Shown here piece after piece: positions 12,001 through 24,507 of a DNA stretch of 64,000 nt. Location of the stretch: the NCBI GenBank assembly GCA_023101725.1, contig JALJCO010003062.1, positions 558,001 through 622,000 of the forward strand, in the 5' to 3' direction. Every line of letters starts with the position of its first letter. Position 1 is the stretch's first letter. Both the position numbers and the translations under genes were made by a program. The notes under the pieces are model-generated. The model saw only the letters and a program-made list of their open reading frames with translations. It did not search any database and had not been told where the DNA came from. Source of the stretch: Atherinomorus stipes (Eukaryota; Chordata; Actinopteri; Atheriniformes; Atherinidae).

Positions 12001-14894
12001 GGAAATAAAAAGACATAATTAATGCAGCTTTAGTTCTCATTAAGCTCCACAGTGTCTGCAAACTTTCATTTATCCAGAATATTTTACACCTGTGTTAAAT
12101 AGTGGTTTCCTGTACTGATTTTTATTGAATAACAATAAGAACTAAATACGTTGCCCCCCCTGCCCATGAAAAAGGATTTTTAATCAGATGGGTGCGTGAT
12201 CAGGTTGTCCCTCTCAAGAGGTGGCGCCTTTTGTGCACTAAACTTCAAGTTTGGTCCTTCTTTTTTAGATCTAAAAAATATAAAAAAAAACCACCAAACA
12301 ATTGGTTCCTCTCGTTGTTAATTGCTCTTCTGAGTGGTAAATTATTATTATTTCAATTTCTTCTCTCTTCCCATATACATACCTTTTTGCATATACACTC
12401 CATATTTTTTATTTACTGAAAAAAAGGAATTAATAGGGACAAGTTGTGTTATTTACACTTTTAACACCCTATTCATTCTTCGCATTGTTCATTTTTTACA
12501 TTTTGCATTTTGCATGTGCAGTGAGATAGCTCAAAGTGTGTATACACAAACCTTTGATAGATCTGGCCCCAAGGGAAGAGATTCATACTTAAGTGTTTCT
12601 TTTACATTTTTAAGTGAACGCTGACAATCTGCCATCCATGTCCCTCAGAAAAGTTTTCAGGTTTGAGGAGGATGCTTTCAGACACCAGTTTCATCTTAAA
12701 ATCCTGTTTTAAAGGGTGTTTTATTACTTAAAGTGTTGAATTATTACTAATGCTGGGCTCACACTAAATGATTTTCACCGTCGCACACTTAAGACTGGAA
12801 ATCTTTAGTAAATCTCAGGAGTTTTGCTGGAGTCACAGTGCACCCTTGCGGCTTCGATTGTTAAGATTGAGATGGTAATGAGCGCTGTTTTATATGTCTT
12901 CCTCGTCGTGGGCTTGCGATAATATCAAACGTGTTTAATATTTTTGCAGGTCAATCAAAAACTAATAACTGAGTGATCTCTGACAGCAGCGGAAACAGGT
13001 GCCGACCTCCAGAAATACAAACAAACAAATGTACATATTTATAAATATTAATAAATATGTAAGCAAATTAATAAACTTGAATTAGTTTGGTTCTCATGTA
13101 CATATGAGCAAATATTACTTTGTGTCCGTGAAAAACACAGTGATGAGTTTTTCCATTAGTTGCACATACACGACTATTGATTAGCATGAAAGCTAACTTC
13201 ACATTGAAAAACCCATGCACTGGCTAACGCAATTAGCATTGCTACCGATTTAAAAATGTTTAACACAAACAACATTCCTTCAAATGCTTATCACTTAACA
13301 CTGACATCAAATAAACTTCACAAATCACTTAAATACATATGTACAGAAAACGTGCAAAAGATGCAGAAAAACACTTGATGCAGTGCAGGAGTGTTATACC
13401 GCATAGACTACGGCAAGTCTGAGAGAGCAAAAATGTCCTGTGCGCCAATTCTACCGGCTTGCTTGAAGAGGCTGCAGTACCGAATCTACCGACATGGGCA
13501 AAATGACATCAGTTATTGCTGTAAATTACAGTGTCAGTAAATTGTTGGTTCATCGCCCAGCCCTACCACTGTCATATCTTACTGCAGAACACAAAGCAGC
13601 AATCAGATTACTGACAGTAAACACTAATGAAAAAATAGGTGCTGCACAGACATGCTGGTCACTGAATGTTCTCGGGTTAGAGAGAGCATATTATGATTTG
13701 CATTTTTAGTGTTTTAGCTTACTGTCTTTAATGTTTTATCTGTTTTTATACAGTATCTTTGTGCGCTTTGATAAGGTACTTTCAAATAAAATGTGTTATG
13801 ATGATGATGATGATAATGGGAAAAAATGCTGAAAGAATCTAGTTGTAGTCTTGTAAATAGTGAACCTGCAAGATGCCCAGTCATTGTAAAATCTCAGTTT
13901 GAGACTAAAAGCTGTCTTTAGATGTGAGCTAGTGTGAGATGGTTGTCTTCCTAAAGTCTTTTCCAAATCTTTAAAAAAGTCCTCTAATGTGAGGGAGGCA
14001 TACGATGTTCTTAACAGAAGCAGTATAGATCAGACAATCGATCAACAGCTGGTGATTCAGCCCGTAAGTCAGTCACAGTGCTGATATTCCAACCACTATT
14101 TTGCTGCTGCTGGTGGACAAATGGCCAAGTTGTATTTAACAGGTGCATTAGATCAGCAATTAACGCAGGTAGTCCATAAAATACCCCGTGGGAACTTAAT
14201 GGCACACATACAAATGGCGGAATCAATTAACACAAAAACAGAGCAAGCGTGCACCACCCCAAGAAGATGTCCATCCTCATCAAGGAAGTCTCTGAAGATA
14301 AAGACGCTAATATAGAATAAAAAAGTTGTGAAGCTGAAGAGAACGATGTGTTGCCAAGTGTCTCACGTGCTCGTCTTGAATCCCCTAGATAGGGAGTTTG
14401 ATTCCTAGATCTTCTGAACTGAATCTGGGAAATGTGGCCATTATTGGTTATAATGAGAAAAGTGGTACAGTATTGTAAGTTATGACATATTTGATCTTAA
14501 TATGGGGTGGGGTGTCCTTTTTTGTATTTTTCTAATTTCATTTTCATTTTATTCTAATTATTGATAGATATTCTGCCCTGCAATTGTTATATATACTGCA
14601 TCGTTGTCTTTGTGTAGTTTTATTCAATTTTAATTTCTATCTACTGCCATGCACTTTTAACTCTGTCATTTAATATGTTGTCCTCCCTTCATCCAGTATG
14701 GGCTGAAAAAGAAGGAGGAGAAAGAGGCAGAGGAGAAAGCGGCTATGGAGCAGGCCTGCGAAGGGTCACTGACACGCCCGAAGAAAGCGATCCCCCGGGG
14801 CTGCGGAGACGACGACGAAGAGGATGAAGAGAGCATCCTCGACACTGTCCTCAAGTTTCTGCCTGGACCCCTACAGGACATGTTCAAGAAGTAA
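5851..14894 (+). CDS. cplx2: Complexin-2-like gene, last two coding exons (partial, spliced)
   Basis: Spliced exons 5851..6026 and 14697..14894 encode residues of a complexin, a small cytosolic presynaptic protein that binds the assembled SNARE complex and clamps or promotes synchronous vesicle fusion. Together they give 123 residues plus two bases of a split glycine codon. Adding the usual 11-residue first exon gives 134, the length of vertebrate complexin-2. Sequence features favour complexin-2 over complexin-1: [33 protein letters not shown] and the C-terminus [11 protein letters not shown]. Both borders are consensus (AG before 5851, GT at 6027, AG before 14697). The first exon is not in view, so the start is not annotated. 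The 8.7 kb intron is packed with repeats. Confidence 0.93.
6578..7685 (+). mobile_element. Tc1-like transposon, decayed and 3'-truncated
   Basis: A Tc1-like element begins after TA at 6576-6577. An ATG at 6898 starts [20 protein letters not shown], the N-terminal DNA-binding start of fish Tc1 transposases, but stops and frameshifts follow. The catalytic end is readable at about 7393-7668 and contains [20 protein letters not shown], the region with the second catalytic Asp of the DDE domain. The copy stops near TGAACCCTATTG, before the final Glu region and right inverted repeat, where a foldback MITE abuts. Confidence 0.85.
7693..7932. mobile_element. Small foldback MITE
   Basis: Left arm (CTTTAAGACGAATGAAAGG ... 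ATTGTCCTGTG) and right arm (CACAGGACAATAGTATTCATT ... TTTGTCTTAAAGAATTG) are imperfect inverted copies around a loop of about 120 bp. The same inner arm words recur in the larger hairpin at 44889-45388, so both belong to one family. Confidence 0.65.
8210..8860 (+). repeat. Direct duplicate segment, copy 1 (shorter)
   Basis: From CATCTTGTTTCTTTCC to AATGCAGCTTTA this segment matches 11305..12034 almost base for base in the same orientation. It lacks an internal stretch present in copy 2 (about 11643-11745). It ends exactly where a Harbinger-like MITE (8861) begins. Part of it, starting GGGCCGGATTTATCAAGATCC, is itself the left end of a DNA transposon better seen in copy 2. Confidence 0.8.
8861..9492. 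mobile_element. PIF/Harbinger-like MITE
   Basis: Terminal inverted repeats: left GGCTACGTTCACACGGCGAC, right TCCTCGTGTGAACGGCCCC. Left flank is TTA, right flank TCA, consistent with a mutated 3-bp target duplication. No intact transposase. The interior carries ordinary short ORFs on both strands that I do not regard as genes. Confidence 0.65.
10316..10542. mobile_element. hAT-type MITE with perfect 8-bp target duplication
   Basis: The 227-bp palindromic element starts CAGGGGTGCCCAAGTCCGG and ends CCGGACTCGAGCACCCCTG. It is flanked on both sides by TTTTAAAA (10308-10315 and 10543-10550). The 8-bp duplication and CAG..CTG ends are diagnostic of hAT elements. Related copies are at 58328-58533 and, as a half, at 22540-22650. 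Confidence 0.85.
11305..12034 (+). repeat. Direct duplicate segment, copy 2 (longer)
   Basis: Second copy of the segment at 8210-8860, about 3.1 kb downstream, same strand. It contains an extra block of about 100 bp (about 11643-11745) that copy 1 lacks. The match starts upstream of the transposon terminus at 11475, so the repeated unit includes flanking DNA and is a local duplication or larger nested element rather than two simple insertions. Confidence 0.8.
11475..12568. mobile_element. Non-autonomous DNA transposon with imperfect TIRs
   Basis: The left end GGGCCGGATTTATCAAGATCC is mirrored by the right end CCTTTGATAGATCTGGCCCC near 12549-12568. The element is about 1.1 kb with no transposase. 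It overlaps duplicate copy 2, and copy 1 holds a right-truncated relative. Confidence 0.5.
12570..14690. other. Complexin intron, no gene seen
   Basis: AT-rich intronic sequence. A short ATG run (about 13797-13816) follows AATAAAATG-like sequence and may mark the 3' tail of an old LINE, but no RT motif is readable. A pyrimidine-rich acceptor (CCTCCCTTCATCCAG) closes the intron at 14696. Confidence 0.5.
14697..14894 (+). CDS. cplx2: Complexin last coding exon: central helix end and C-terminal domain
   Basis: The exon encodes 65 residues from [10 protein letters not shown] to LQDMFKK and stops with TAA at 14892-14894. It holds the end of the central SNARE-binding helix, the linker with [11 protein letters not shown], an acidic run ([10 protein letters not shown]) and the amphipathic membrane-binding C-terminus [20 protein letters not shown]. 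No CAAX box follows the stop-proximal FKK, which separates it from complexin-3/4. Residue 34 reads Arg where mammalian complexin-2 usually has Ala (AIPRGCG); this is an ordinary substitution in a variable linker. Confidence 0.95.
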   Translation, partial: YGLKKKEEKEAEEKAAMEQACEGSLTRPKKAIPRGCGDDDEEDEESILDTVLKFLPGPLQDMFKK

Positions 14895-16690
14895 ATGGAA
14901 AAGTAAATGGGATGAATCGAACCCTAAATTCTGGCCTGGGCCAGGCTGCAGGGCAAAGGGAGGAGGGAATCTTAGTGTCGGGGACTGTAGGTTGAGTGAG
15001 GAAAGACTGAGGGAATTATTGTGGGTATTTTTACGTAGGAAAACATCTGATTGTAGATTGTAAAAATTATTGGGGGGAAAATGAAAAAGGGAAGGGGGGT
15101 GTCTTTTCAAACTGTTAGAGGCTGCACACTGCCTTCGTAAAGATCCTTTAATTTGTCCTTTTCTAATCCTTGACGGTTGCGTCATTTCTTTCCCCTTTTC
15201 TTTGCTACAATATCTTTCAACTGCCAGTTAGCACATTTCTTACAGTTGGTGTCTTCTTTGTCCTTTAAGGATTCCTTTTACACTTGTCAGATCAGACTTG
15301 TTGACTGGTGACTTAAGCATTCCAGTGGAGGACAACGGACTTGTACCTCTGTGGTTCTTCAAACCGCACTGCCACCATGTTTTCCAGTAGATGGAGCATG
15401 TTTTTTCATTGTGATGAGTGTTTTATACTTTTATGAGTCTGGCAGAGGTGTTTCTAATTGAAAAAAAAGATCATTTGAGTTTTTAGGACATGTGCCTTCA
15501 TACCATCTCCTCTAGCAGAGGAATTGTAAGTGAGGGTTTAATTTTACGTAGCATGCGTAAATCTCAAGATAAAATAGAAGACACTTTTGGAATAATGTAT
15601 TTTAGGATGGTTAATTATCTGTTTTCCAAGAGCTTTTTCTTTCTTTCTTTCTTTCTTTTTTTTCCCACCAGCTTCTGGAAATCCCTAAGTCAACAATGAC
15701 ATTTTTAAAATATATAATTAAGTTGCGGCGTCATAAGTTTAAGAATACAGTAGCTGTTAATTCTTTGTCAGCTCGTTGGACTGCCATCATGTGAATAACG
15801 TGAAACTCTTCATTTTAAACATGTTAAGAGCTCATGTGAATAAATATACACGACCTGAGTGGAAAAGATTTGGAAATAGATTTTACTTTGTTCCATGTAT
15901 CTTTCTTTGTAGGCAAACCGATTTCTTTCTGTCATGTTGAGTCATATTTAGAAATTTAAGTAAAGGTCAAATTTTACTTATTTATGTCACCTGATCCCCA
16001 TAGACAATCAACATGCATAGGTACTCATGTACTCATGTTGTCTTCCCCTGTCAAATTCATTAAGCTCTTGAGTAAATGCTTACAACCCCCAACCCCCTCC
16101 CCCTTACACCTCAATGCAAATACAAGGCAATGCCTGGGTGTTTGCTTTTGTTTTTTTTACTTTATTTCAAACATGTTGCCAATTTTTTTTCATGCAACCG
16201 AAAATCTGAGCTGAGCTAACCTTTCCCAACATCTTTCTATGAATGCTTTTATCACAACTAAAGCTCATTGACATCAAGACCAAAGACATACTGGTGAGAC
16301 CTTACTATTTCCTTTGTCAGCATCAGTTTGCATGCCACAATCTGCTTTCATTTTGTACATGAGGCCTGCAGGGGAAATCGTACATTCAGCGCATGCATGC
16401 ATTCCAAAGACCACCGCTAAACTGAAACCGAGACCTGTACATCATAAAAGTATTCCACGGCTTCATAGATACTGGAAATGTAGACTGAGGAAACTGGTCT
16501 GTGAGCTGTTGCATCTCACTGCCTAAAGAGCTGAATATACTCTGCATCCTGCATCTCTTAATCCAACAAAAATATCAGTGATTTGTTACATAGTATTTAA
16601 ATAGATGTACTGTAAATTTTAAAAAAAATCTCTTTAGTGGAAGTAAATTAATATATGGACTTTTAATGATAAAATAAAGCATGTTGGTTA
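14895..16690 (+). other. cplx2: Probable complexin 3' UTR with AATAAA signals
   Basis: There is no further coding sequence after the stop. Canonical AATAAA hexamers occur at 15839-15844 and 16673-16678; either could direct polyadenylation. Vertebrate complexin-2 transcripts have long 3' UTRs, so either is plausible. No transcript evidence is available. Confidence 0.45.
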
Positions 16691-17580
16691 TTCCTAAAAG
16701 ATCTGGTGGCTATTCAGTGGTTAGTTATGCAACAGTGTTTGATTAATACATTGTTCCATGAGTTTGTAACTAAGAATAACTTTAGGGACTAATAAGATGA
16801 AGGATGAAATTGTCAGACACACTACAGAACGCATTCTTCTCTCTCATTTTCTAGCTCAGATAGGACTTTTCACTAGACAAAGCCATATTGTTTAGATTGC
16901 AATAATAACTTAAAACTATAAAAAAAAGAGAATAGTTCAGCGTTCAAAGTTAATTGTCTATTTGTTTTCTGTAAAGAATAGAAAAAAGATATCTGTTTGT
17001 TATCCTCACCATTCTATCTTAGACATGTATACTGATGTATACACAAAGAAAATGTATGTGGAAAAAAAGAAGCCATTGTTATGACTGTCTCAGTGTACTC
17101 TGTGTGTACTGTAAGTGTATGTTTATATGTGCGTGTCTTTCTACGTGTCTGTGATGTGAGACCACATTGTTGAATCATATAGTCCTGGTTTATACGATGT
17201 AATTGTGTCTTTGAACTATTATGTGCACAGGCAGAAGCTGAGGCGGCCTCCTAGTTGTGCCATGTTTTTAAAAAAACAAACTTAATACATTCCTTTACAA
17301 TGTTGAGCATGCAAATGTTTGTAAGAGACAAGGACACTCCAACTGTTAAAAAAAAAAAAAACCCACAAAACAAAAGATTTGATGACTTCCTGTTTCTGTG
17401 TGAGACTCCGGGCAACAGAACCTGTGCAATGGATCCAGAGAGATGAAACTTTTGATGGGCCTGAAGTGTTCGATGTCCTTTGCAGTGAGTGGAGTGTGTA
17501 GAGCGAGTTTTTGGGCGTGTTGAAGCATGAGGTCAAGATCACTATCTATTTTTCTTCTGCTGACTATTGCAAGCAAACTT

Positions 17581-17593
17581 TTCTTTTCTTTTC

Positions 17594-17652
<59 letters not shown>
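17581..17652. repeat. (CTTT)n / poly-T microsatellite
   Basis: CTTT-type tetranucleotides run into about 26 consecutive T. Confidence 0.9.
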
Positions 17653-17657
<5 letters not shown>

Positions 17658-19653
17658 CTGACAGTTCCCTGATATTCTAATGAAATGTCTTGGATATTCT
17701 TCACACCAGCTCCCCTTGTTTTAGGATCAGGGCAAACTACTCAGTTCCACTCCTGCTTTCTCTCATATCAGGTGTGACTTGTTTATGTGACCATAAAAAC
17801 CCCTAAGCACTTTATTACCATTAGAAAGCATGCTATACCTTGCAGGAGAGTTCACACTAGCACACACCAGGCATGCTCACATAAACAGGGGTATATAGTC
17901 AAATAGTCGATTATTGATCCTTTTTTGCCTTCCATCTGCAAATGCAGCTTTGGAACTCTGATAAACAAAGTTTTAGGAAAGTGCCCTCTGGGATAAAGAT
18001 TTCAGATAATTGGATGGTTATAGCTTGCAGTGTCAGACATGTGTGGCAATATGCACCATTAACACCTTAGTTTACATGGGAACAGCAGACGTAGCTGAGA
18101 TGTTCTGGACTTTATGTTTGCATATAAAAATTAAGTTACTTAGATTATTTCTTTCATCAGAGTTTCCAGTGATTTGCTACGAATACTACATTCACAGCAA
18201 GAGAATTCACATATTCTAACATCTAACTAGGGAGGAATTACATAAATTGAAGAAAATTTCAACAAAAGTCAGATATTTGGTAGTTAGTTGGAATATAAAA
18301 CATTAGACAAAGTACTTGTTGAACACTGTTCTCTCATTTCTCGCAAAAGTAAACTGTATTTGTAAAAAAAAAAAAAAAAGAGTTCCGACTTCCCACTTAT
18401 AAGGAGCAGTGAAAGAAGCATCAGTTGAATTTGTGCGTGGAGATCCAACTGGACAGGCTGGATAATTGACATGATTTCATGTCAATGTATATGAATAAGG
18501 CAGTTTACTTGCATTATTTATTCACATACTTTTTATTGGTCATTTTATGTTTTTAACGTAACACACCAAACTGCTTAGATCTTGGGCAGAAGTGGAGGGC
18601 TGGTTGCATGTTGTTACTTACATAGTGTCAAATGCCATGGTAAAGTATAGAACCATGTGCTAATAATAAGCAGCGTGACTTCATAACAGTGTATTATGAG
18701 AGCAGTCAGGAATTACTGTACTCTGAGCTGTTGACTTGAGTTTTTAAGTTGATCGTCACTTCAAACAGCCAAATATATGTTTTCAAATACAGAAAAAAGT
18801 TATTATTCACAACATGCCCCCTTTAAAACTTTGATGATTTATGGTTATTCTCTGTTGCTGCTAAAATCATGCTGACACATTTTGTTGATCTACTACCAAA
18901 TTTATATAAGTTCCAGCTACAAAAATATTGTAAACTTACCGTAACAGCATCAAAATATTTGGTGAAACTGCAACAAGGCTTACAAGCCTTGTTCTTCTTT
19001 TCGACATGAATAATAAATTTAGTTTTTGGAGAGCATCACTCTTAAAATTCCTGCAAAACCAGTATCCTGATGATTTTCATAATGCACAACTTAGATATGT
19101 ATAAAGTGGATTAATTTAAGATACAAAGAATTTTACCTTACTTTTATTTCAATACAGTCCTGTACAAACATATGCAAAGGGGATAAAATAGGACCATCAA
19201 TGACGACATGAATCTGAAGCTTCCCTGCTATAGCATTTACACAAAAAGTTGAAAAACAAGAGTGTGTTGTCTTCTGTGTGATCTCTCAACGCATGCTAGA
19301 ATTCAACAGTGTCCTTTTAGCTTCATGTCAACATTACAGTGAAAAGTTATTTTGGTTCCCTGAACTGACACACTCAGACACCATAGCTTGTCTAAATGGC
19401 TGTTGCCTTTGCAGAGCCTTTGCTTTGGGTCTGAAGTCCAGCCAGTATGTGCTGTAAATGTCTGTCAAACTATTTTACCAGATAAGAAAACATTTGAATC
19501 AGTCAGTCATATAAGAAACCATCAAACAAACTCATCCCAGCAGAAAAGGAAGCCGTTTGCTGTGATCTTGACCTCATTACATCAACTCTGTGAAGTTTTT
19601 TGAGAGTTTGAATCAACTATTAACACAAAAATGAGAATATGGGGGGCATATAG

Positions 19654-19658
<5 letters not shown>

Positions 19659-19700
<42 letters not shown>
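19659..19700. repeat. (AT)n microsatellite
   Basis: Uninterrupted AT dinucleotides over about 42 bp. Confidence 0.95.
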
Positions 19701-19704
<4 letters not shown>

Positions 19705-21217
19705 AGTGCTAGGTTATACTCAATAATTCAGTGTAAAATATGTCATGCATAGTCTCATGTCTCTATTGAGGGGACAAACCTGCAGAGAGATTTATTTTAT
19801 TGCAATTTCATTGCTCAATACCATATGTGAAACAAATTGTAGGAGTGTATACAGCATGTGCAGAAATCTGGTAAGCTTTTAATCCCCTTAATTAATTAAA
19901 TCCTCACAGGGATCCTCACAATTTCATGCTCCCAAGGCCAGGCCACCTTTACCTACCGCATGAAATGAGCTTAAGAATAAAAATGCAACTCCTTTCCTCC
20001 CCTGGAGGTTTGTAAAAAAGGGGGACGTTGATCCTGGATAGGCTTATCTCATGGGCCCTTTGTGGAAACTACAGCCATACATCCTCTGTATGTAAAATAG
20101 TCTCTAAGCGGGACTCATCTCAAGGCGTCACAGCTTGTGAACTGCCTTTGAAAAGGGCTACTACCATCTCATCTGTGTGTGAGGTTAGTGGTACTGTGTC
20201 TCATTTGTCACATCTGTGCTCATCCTGGAGTGATGTGGTGTTGTTTTACTTCATCCATGCTTGCATGAGATACTTCAGTGTGAAAAAAAACTGTCTGTGG
20301 AGCGATTATGTTAAAGAGCCCTTGTGGCTTCAAAGTTTAGATAAATACTCAGTTTGATAGTCGTGTACAAGCAAGTTTTTCTTATGAGTAGGTGCTTAGA
20401 AATAAATAGGAGATCACATGGAAGGTATCAACTGTATATTTAATAACACAGGAGCAGATGAGGGTGATTGAAAGATGAAAACTGCAATTGTAGATGTTGA
20501 AATGAAAGGCCTCAAAGACATTAAAGAGTTACATCAAATCCTTGCAGATTTTCCTCTGAAACATCTGAGATTATGAATCAGTCTCAATGGGATGATATCA
20601 GGGGAAACTAAAACCAGAAAAACTGGACTATCAAAGCATCTTCTGTTGTCAGGAGCCCAGAAACTGTCATTGAAAACCACAGTTCATCATCCTCTGCCCA
20701 GTAGCAAAGATTTTACTTTAAATTTATTCACAATTGAACTCTGAATGAAGATAAACCCTAATGAAAGATGTCATAACATTTGTCTTGTCTAACATTTTTC
20801 CCATACTGCCCTGCTGCATCCTGCCATTGAATCTTTAAGTGATAATTATTGTCTTGGTAATCAGCACATTTACTGACCCTGTGGTGGGAGTTACAATTTA
20901 TGGTGACCTCTTGTTTACTGAAGAACTATGAATACATTCCAGTCTTATCGGCATTTGCACTAGAACATGTTAAAATGTTACACCGACAGCTGTTATGACA
21001 TCTGTGACTTTGTTTTACTTTTTACTGTCCACCAGTTTAAAAAAAAAAAAGAAAGTAAGAGGTGAAACATAAAAATATTGTCCCACCAACACAACTGGCA
21101 ATGTTCAAAAGTTTAAAAGTGGGCTTCACATGAAAGGGCAGGATTATAACATTTTGAAAGGAAATGGAGAAATAGTTCATGATTACTAAGAAAAGAAATT
21201 AAATGAAATGATTTTTA

Positions 21218-21851
21218 GGGTGCATTCACACCAGGATAGTCCGGGGACTCGGTTGGACTGGGCGGGGATTTCTGAAAAATTTCACACCTTTCTTTGCTTC
21301 GGTTCGCTTTCAAACAGCAGTAACCGAAGCGGACCAAACCGCCTGCTTAAACACCATAGTTAACATCTGCTCACTAAGGGGCAACGCTCCCCAATACAAC
21401 CACTGATCAATGATGAAAACGCAGGAAGAAGAAGAAAACCAGACGCTATTAAAGTGGAAATCTTTCTGCTTCTTATCATCAGGCTACTCCATCTCTGTCT
21501 ACACATTTTCCAGTTGTTTTTCGTTGTTGTTTTGACCTCGGCTTCTTAGAACATGCGCTGTTTTCTTTGTTCTCCCTTTTACTGAAACGATAATCTACCC
21601 CACTTCCTTCTTCTTCTCCTTAAAACTTTATTGCGGTTGACAAACGTCACTTCCATTAGGTGCACTGGATGACTATGTGCTGGATAGTCCGATAGTCCAT
21701 TTGCAAGTGAACCGAGGCCCCCGGCTTTCAGGTGGACCAGAGTCCGCTTCTTTGGTGCACACCAGGAAACGGTTGGTTGGTGTTCACACTGCACCAAATG
21801 AAGTGGACAATCCATGGAAGTGGACCAAACAGCCAGAGTGTGAACGCACCC
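21218..21851. mobile_element. PIF/Harbinger-like MITE with TTA target duplication
   Basis: Ends are GGGTGCATTCACACCAGGAT and CCAGAGTGTGAACGCACCC. Both flanks are TTA (21215-21217 and 21852-21854), the 3-bp target duplication of PIF/Harbinger elements. About 634 bp, no transposase. A shorter relative lies at 25036-25526. Confidence 0.8.
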
Positions 21852-22539
21852 TTATTGACTTTGCTTTTATTGATTCAAGAGGGTCTTTTTTTCTAATTCA
21901 GGGTGAAAATAATTTCAGGGTTCAGAGGTTAAGAATGTAAAATATGAGTTTTTATTCTCTATTTTTTCTTTTCTCAAATGCATGTCATATACTCTATGTG
22001 GAGCCCAGTCACTGTAAACTGTATCATCAATGGAACTGAATCATTCTTTTTGGAAATTAAATGCATTACACTAATAAAAGAAAAAAAGTGAAAAGGTTTA
22101 TAAAAATCTACCTGTTGTCTGTTCTGTTCTTCTCACTTGTATTTCTGTGGTCTAAGTGTTGTTTATTGGAGCAACCACCCCATGATCAGAGGCTACAGGT
22201 TAATTCCCAGCCCTCCACTCTCTCTGACCCCCTTTCATGTCTGTCTACTGCAATATAAAGGCCACTACAAAACCCCAAAATAAAAGTTTTAATTTGAATG
22301 GGTCTTTAATGCATTTGTGGGTTTTCAATGCAACAAAGTGTGGAAATGGCTCTTCAGCTGTCAAGCACTGGTTTCACTTGGGTGTTGTTTTGGAAAAGTT
22401 TGTGCCTCTTTTATTTTGAAAAAATCAATTTTGCTTCCTCACAGTTATTTCATATAGAAAAGAAAACAGTTTATTATTTTAACTTTAAAGAGATGAAATA
22501 ATGGTAGCTACTAAACACAACTGATATAAACAGTTTATC

Positions 22540-22650
22540 AAGCTCTCAGTGTCTCATTCATTTGATGCAGGTGTGTTGAAACAGGGAAACATCTAAAACT
22601 TGCAGGACTGGACACGTAAGGACTGGGGTTGCCTACCTTTGTACTGGGAA
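22540..22650. mobile_element. Half copy of hAT-type MITE
   Basis: Contains TCATTTGATGCAGGTGTGTT, the AAACAGGGAAACATCTAAAAC block and GACTGGGGTTGCCTACC, matching the right half of the MITEs at 10316 and 58328. The left half is absent. Confidence 0.5.
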
Positions 22651-22657
22651 TATTTTT

Positions 22658-22805
22658 TTAGTACACTTTGGGCCCTTTATCAGCTGAGCCTCACCACAGC
22701 CTGAGTTTTATTTCTGACCATGTCCATCCCCAAAAGACCAGTGTACCCATCTTCTCATGACTACCCCCCAGAATAACGCACCATGTCTAGCCCAGTTTGA
22801 GCACG
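22658..22805 (+). mobile_element. Tc1-like transposase fragment
   Basis: CACTTTGGGCCCTTTA and CTGACCATGTCCATC match the stretch around 37673-37755 in the Tc1 element of NLR gene 1. Only about 150 bp remains. Confidence 0.6.
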
Positions 22806-24439
22806 GTGCACCTGTTAAAATAAGCAGTTATAAATATGCATACAGTACTACATCAACCAGTACCAATCAAACTGAAACATGCCTGATTGCTTCTATAAAG
22901 CTGGCCTGAATCACAGAATGATGATTCTTCTGACTGATCAGTGTTGTATTATTTAAACTCTTGTTTTACTGAACTGTTAACAGTTCAGTGAAATATACTG
23001 TGCTGAGTTAATTTAGATGTTGAAAGTACTTTAATCTACCATAAAGCTGTTAGGATTGATTTGTTCAGGTGCAGTTTTGTCCACGCTCTACGTTTTCCTA
23101 TATTCATGCTGTCCAGTTTAGTCAGTCAACTACTGCCATACAGTAATTCCCTCCTGCTTCTTCTCAGCGCTGCTGCTGCCAGGTTTTTGTAACGCGCGAG
23201 TTACCAGCGGTGATTTGCTCTTTCACAGTCTCGTTAATCCTGAATGAAAGACTCGCTGACAGATTTGTGTGTTTGGGCTGTTTGTAATTTCCAAAGGCCA
23301 AAAGAGTTTTCTTGTTTAAGAGCTTAGAATGACAGAAGGCATTGAAGTGGTGGAGAGAGAAGGAGAGAAAGGGAGAATTAGCGGCTAAATTCTGCTGCTA
23401 ACACTGAAACTAAAAACTGTAACATTACATTATAGTCTACTGTACTGTGTTTTCTCTGAGTATTTTTCAAAACTAGAGGCATCAGCTCTATCTTTAATGT
23501 AATTATATTCTCACAGTTTTTGCCTAAAATTTCAATTCAAACTGATTTATACTTTGTTTCTGAAACTGTTGAAGAATGATGGAAAAATCACAACCTATTG
23601 CAAAAGGAGTTTCCAGAATAAATGCACATTTTTTGTTTCAGTCTGGTTAAATTAATATGTGGAGGCATATTGTATTTCCTGTTTCAGGAGATTTTGATAA
23701 CAGATTATGAAGTTGGTTTGTGAAGTTGTGGAGTCCATCTGCGGTAAAAGCACGTAAAAATCTGAATGATGGGGAGGGGTTAGGCTTTTAAAGGAATTGT
23801 TGAAATGGTGGAATGTTGTCTATTTCTTTTTAAATTCATTCCAACCATAGAATGAAAAATTGTCAGAATGATGAGACATTTGGCAGAACTTGTTGTCATT
23901 TCAACAATTGGGTTATTGAGTGGAGGAATGTTGGGATGGCGATTGTCTCCCGTAAAGGTGCAGACACACTCTTACTCTCTACCTCCACTTATAAATTTCA
24001 TTTTGGTTTCATATCAGAAATGTCCTCACTCATAGCAGATTGACTTTTAGAGTTCATTATAACTGACTTCATTTTAAAAGTAATAATGGGCGTGTGTGTC
24101 TTTGAGGGAGACCTGCCTATGAAATGACTGAAACCCATCCAGACTGGGGACCGTCAGTGCATCTCGGACACATGGAGGTGAAAGCTGCAGATGATGCCAG
24201 ATTTTAATGGAGATAAAAGAGACGGAAGAGTGATACAGCAGTCATCAGTGAAACTGCAACATTCTCTCTGATTCCATGCATTTTTCCATGAGATTGAGTC
24301 TGTGTCTCACAGCACAGTGCTATATAAACCAAAACTCTTTCCCATGAAGCCCATAATGCATTGCGAAATGTCACATGCCCTTTCGAGCCCTGTTGTTTTT
24401 GCTTCTATACTGCTGAGTACCCAAATGTCCTTTGGGGAA

Positions 24440-24440
<1 letters not shown>
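22806..24440. other. Intergenic, no gene recognised
   Basis: AT-rich with chance ORFs of 60-80 codons. No domain, splice-framed exon or repeat terminus was identified. Confidence 0.4.

Positions 24441-24441
<1 letters not shown>

Positions 24442-24506
<65 letters not shown>
24442..24506. repeat. (ATCT)n tetranucleotide microsatellite
   Basis: About 16 uninterrupted ATCT units. Confidence 0.97.

Positions 24507-24507
<1 letters not shown>

Larger units (their letters stand above)
16691..21200. other. Intergenic, no gene recognised
   Basis: Only short ORFs without family resemblance. It contains a pyrimidine microsatellite (17581-17652), an (AT)n tract (19659-19700) and poly-A runs. No splice-framed coding block was found on either strand. 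Confidence 0.5.
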
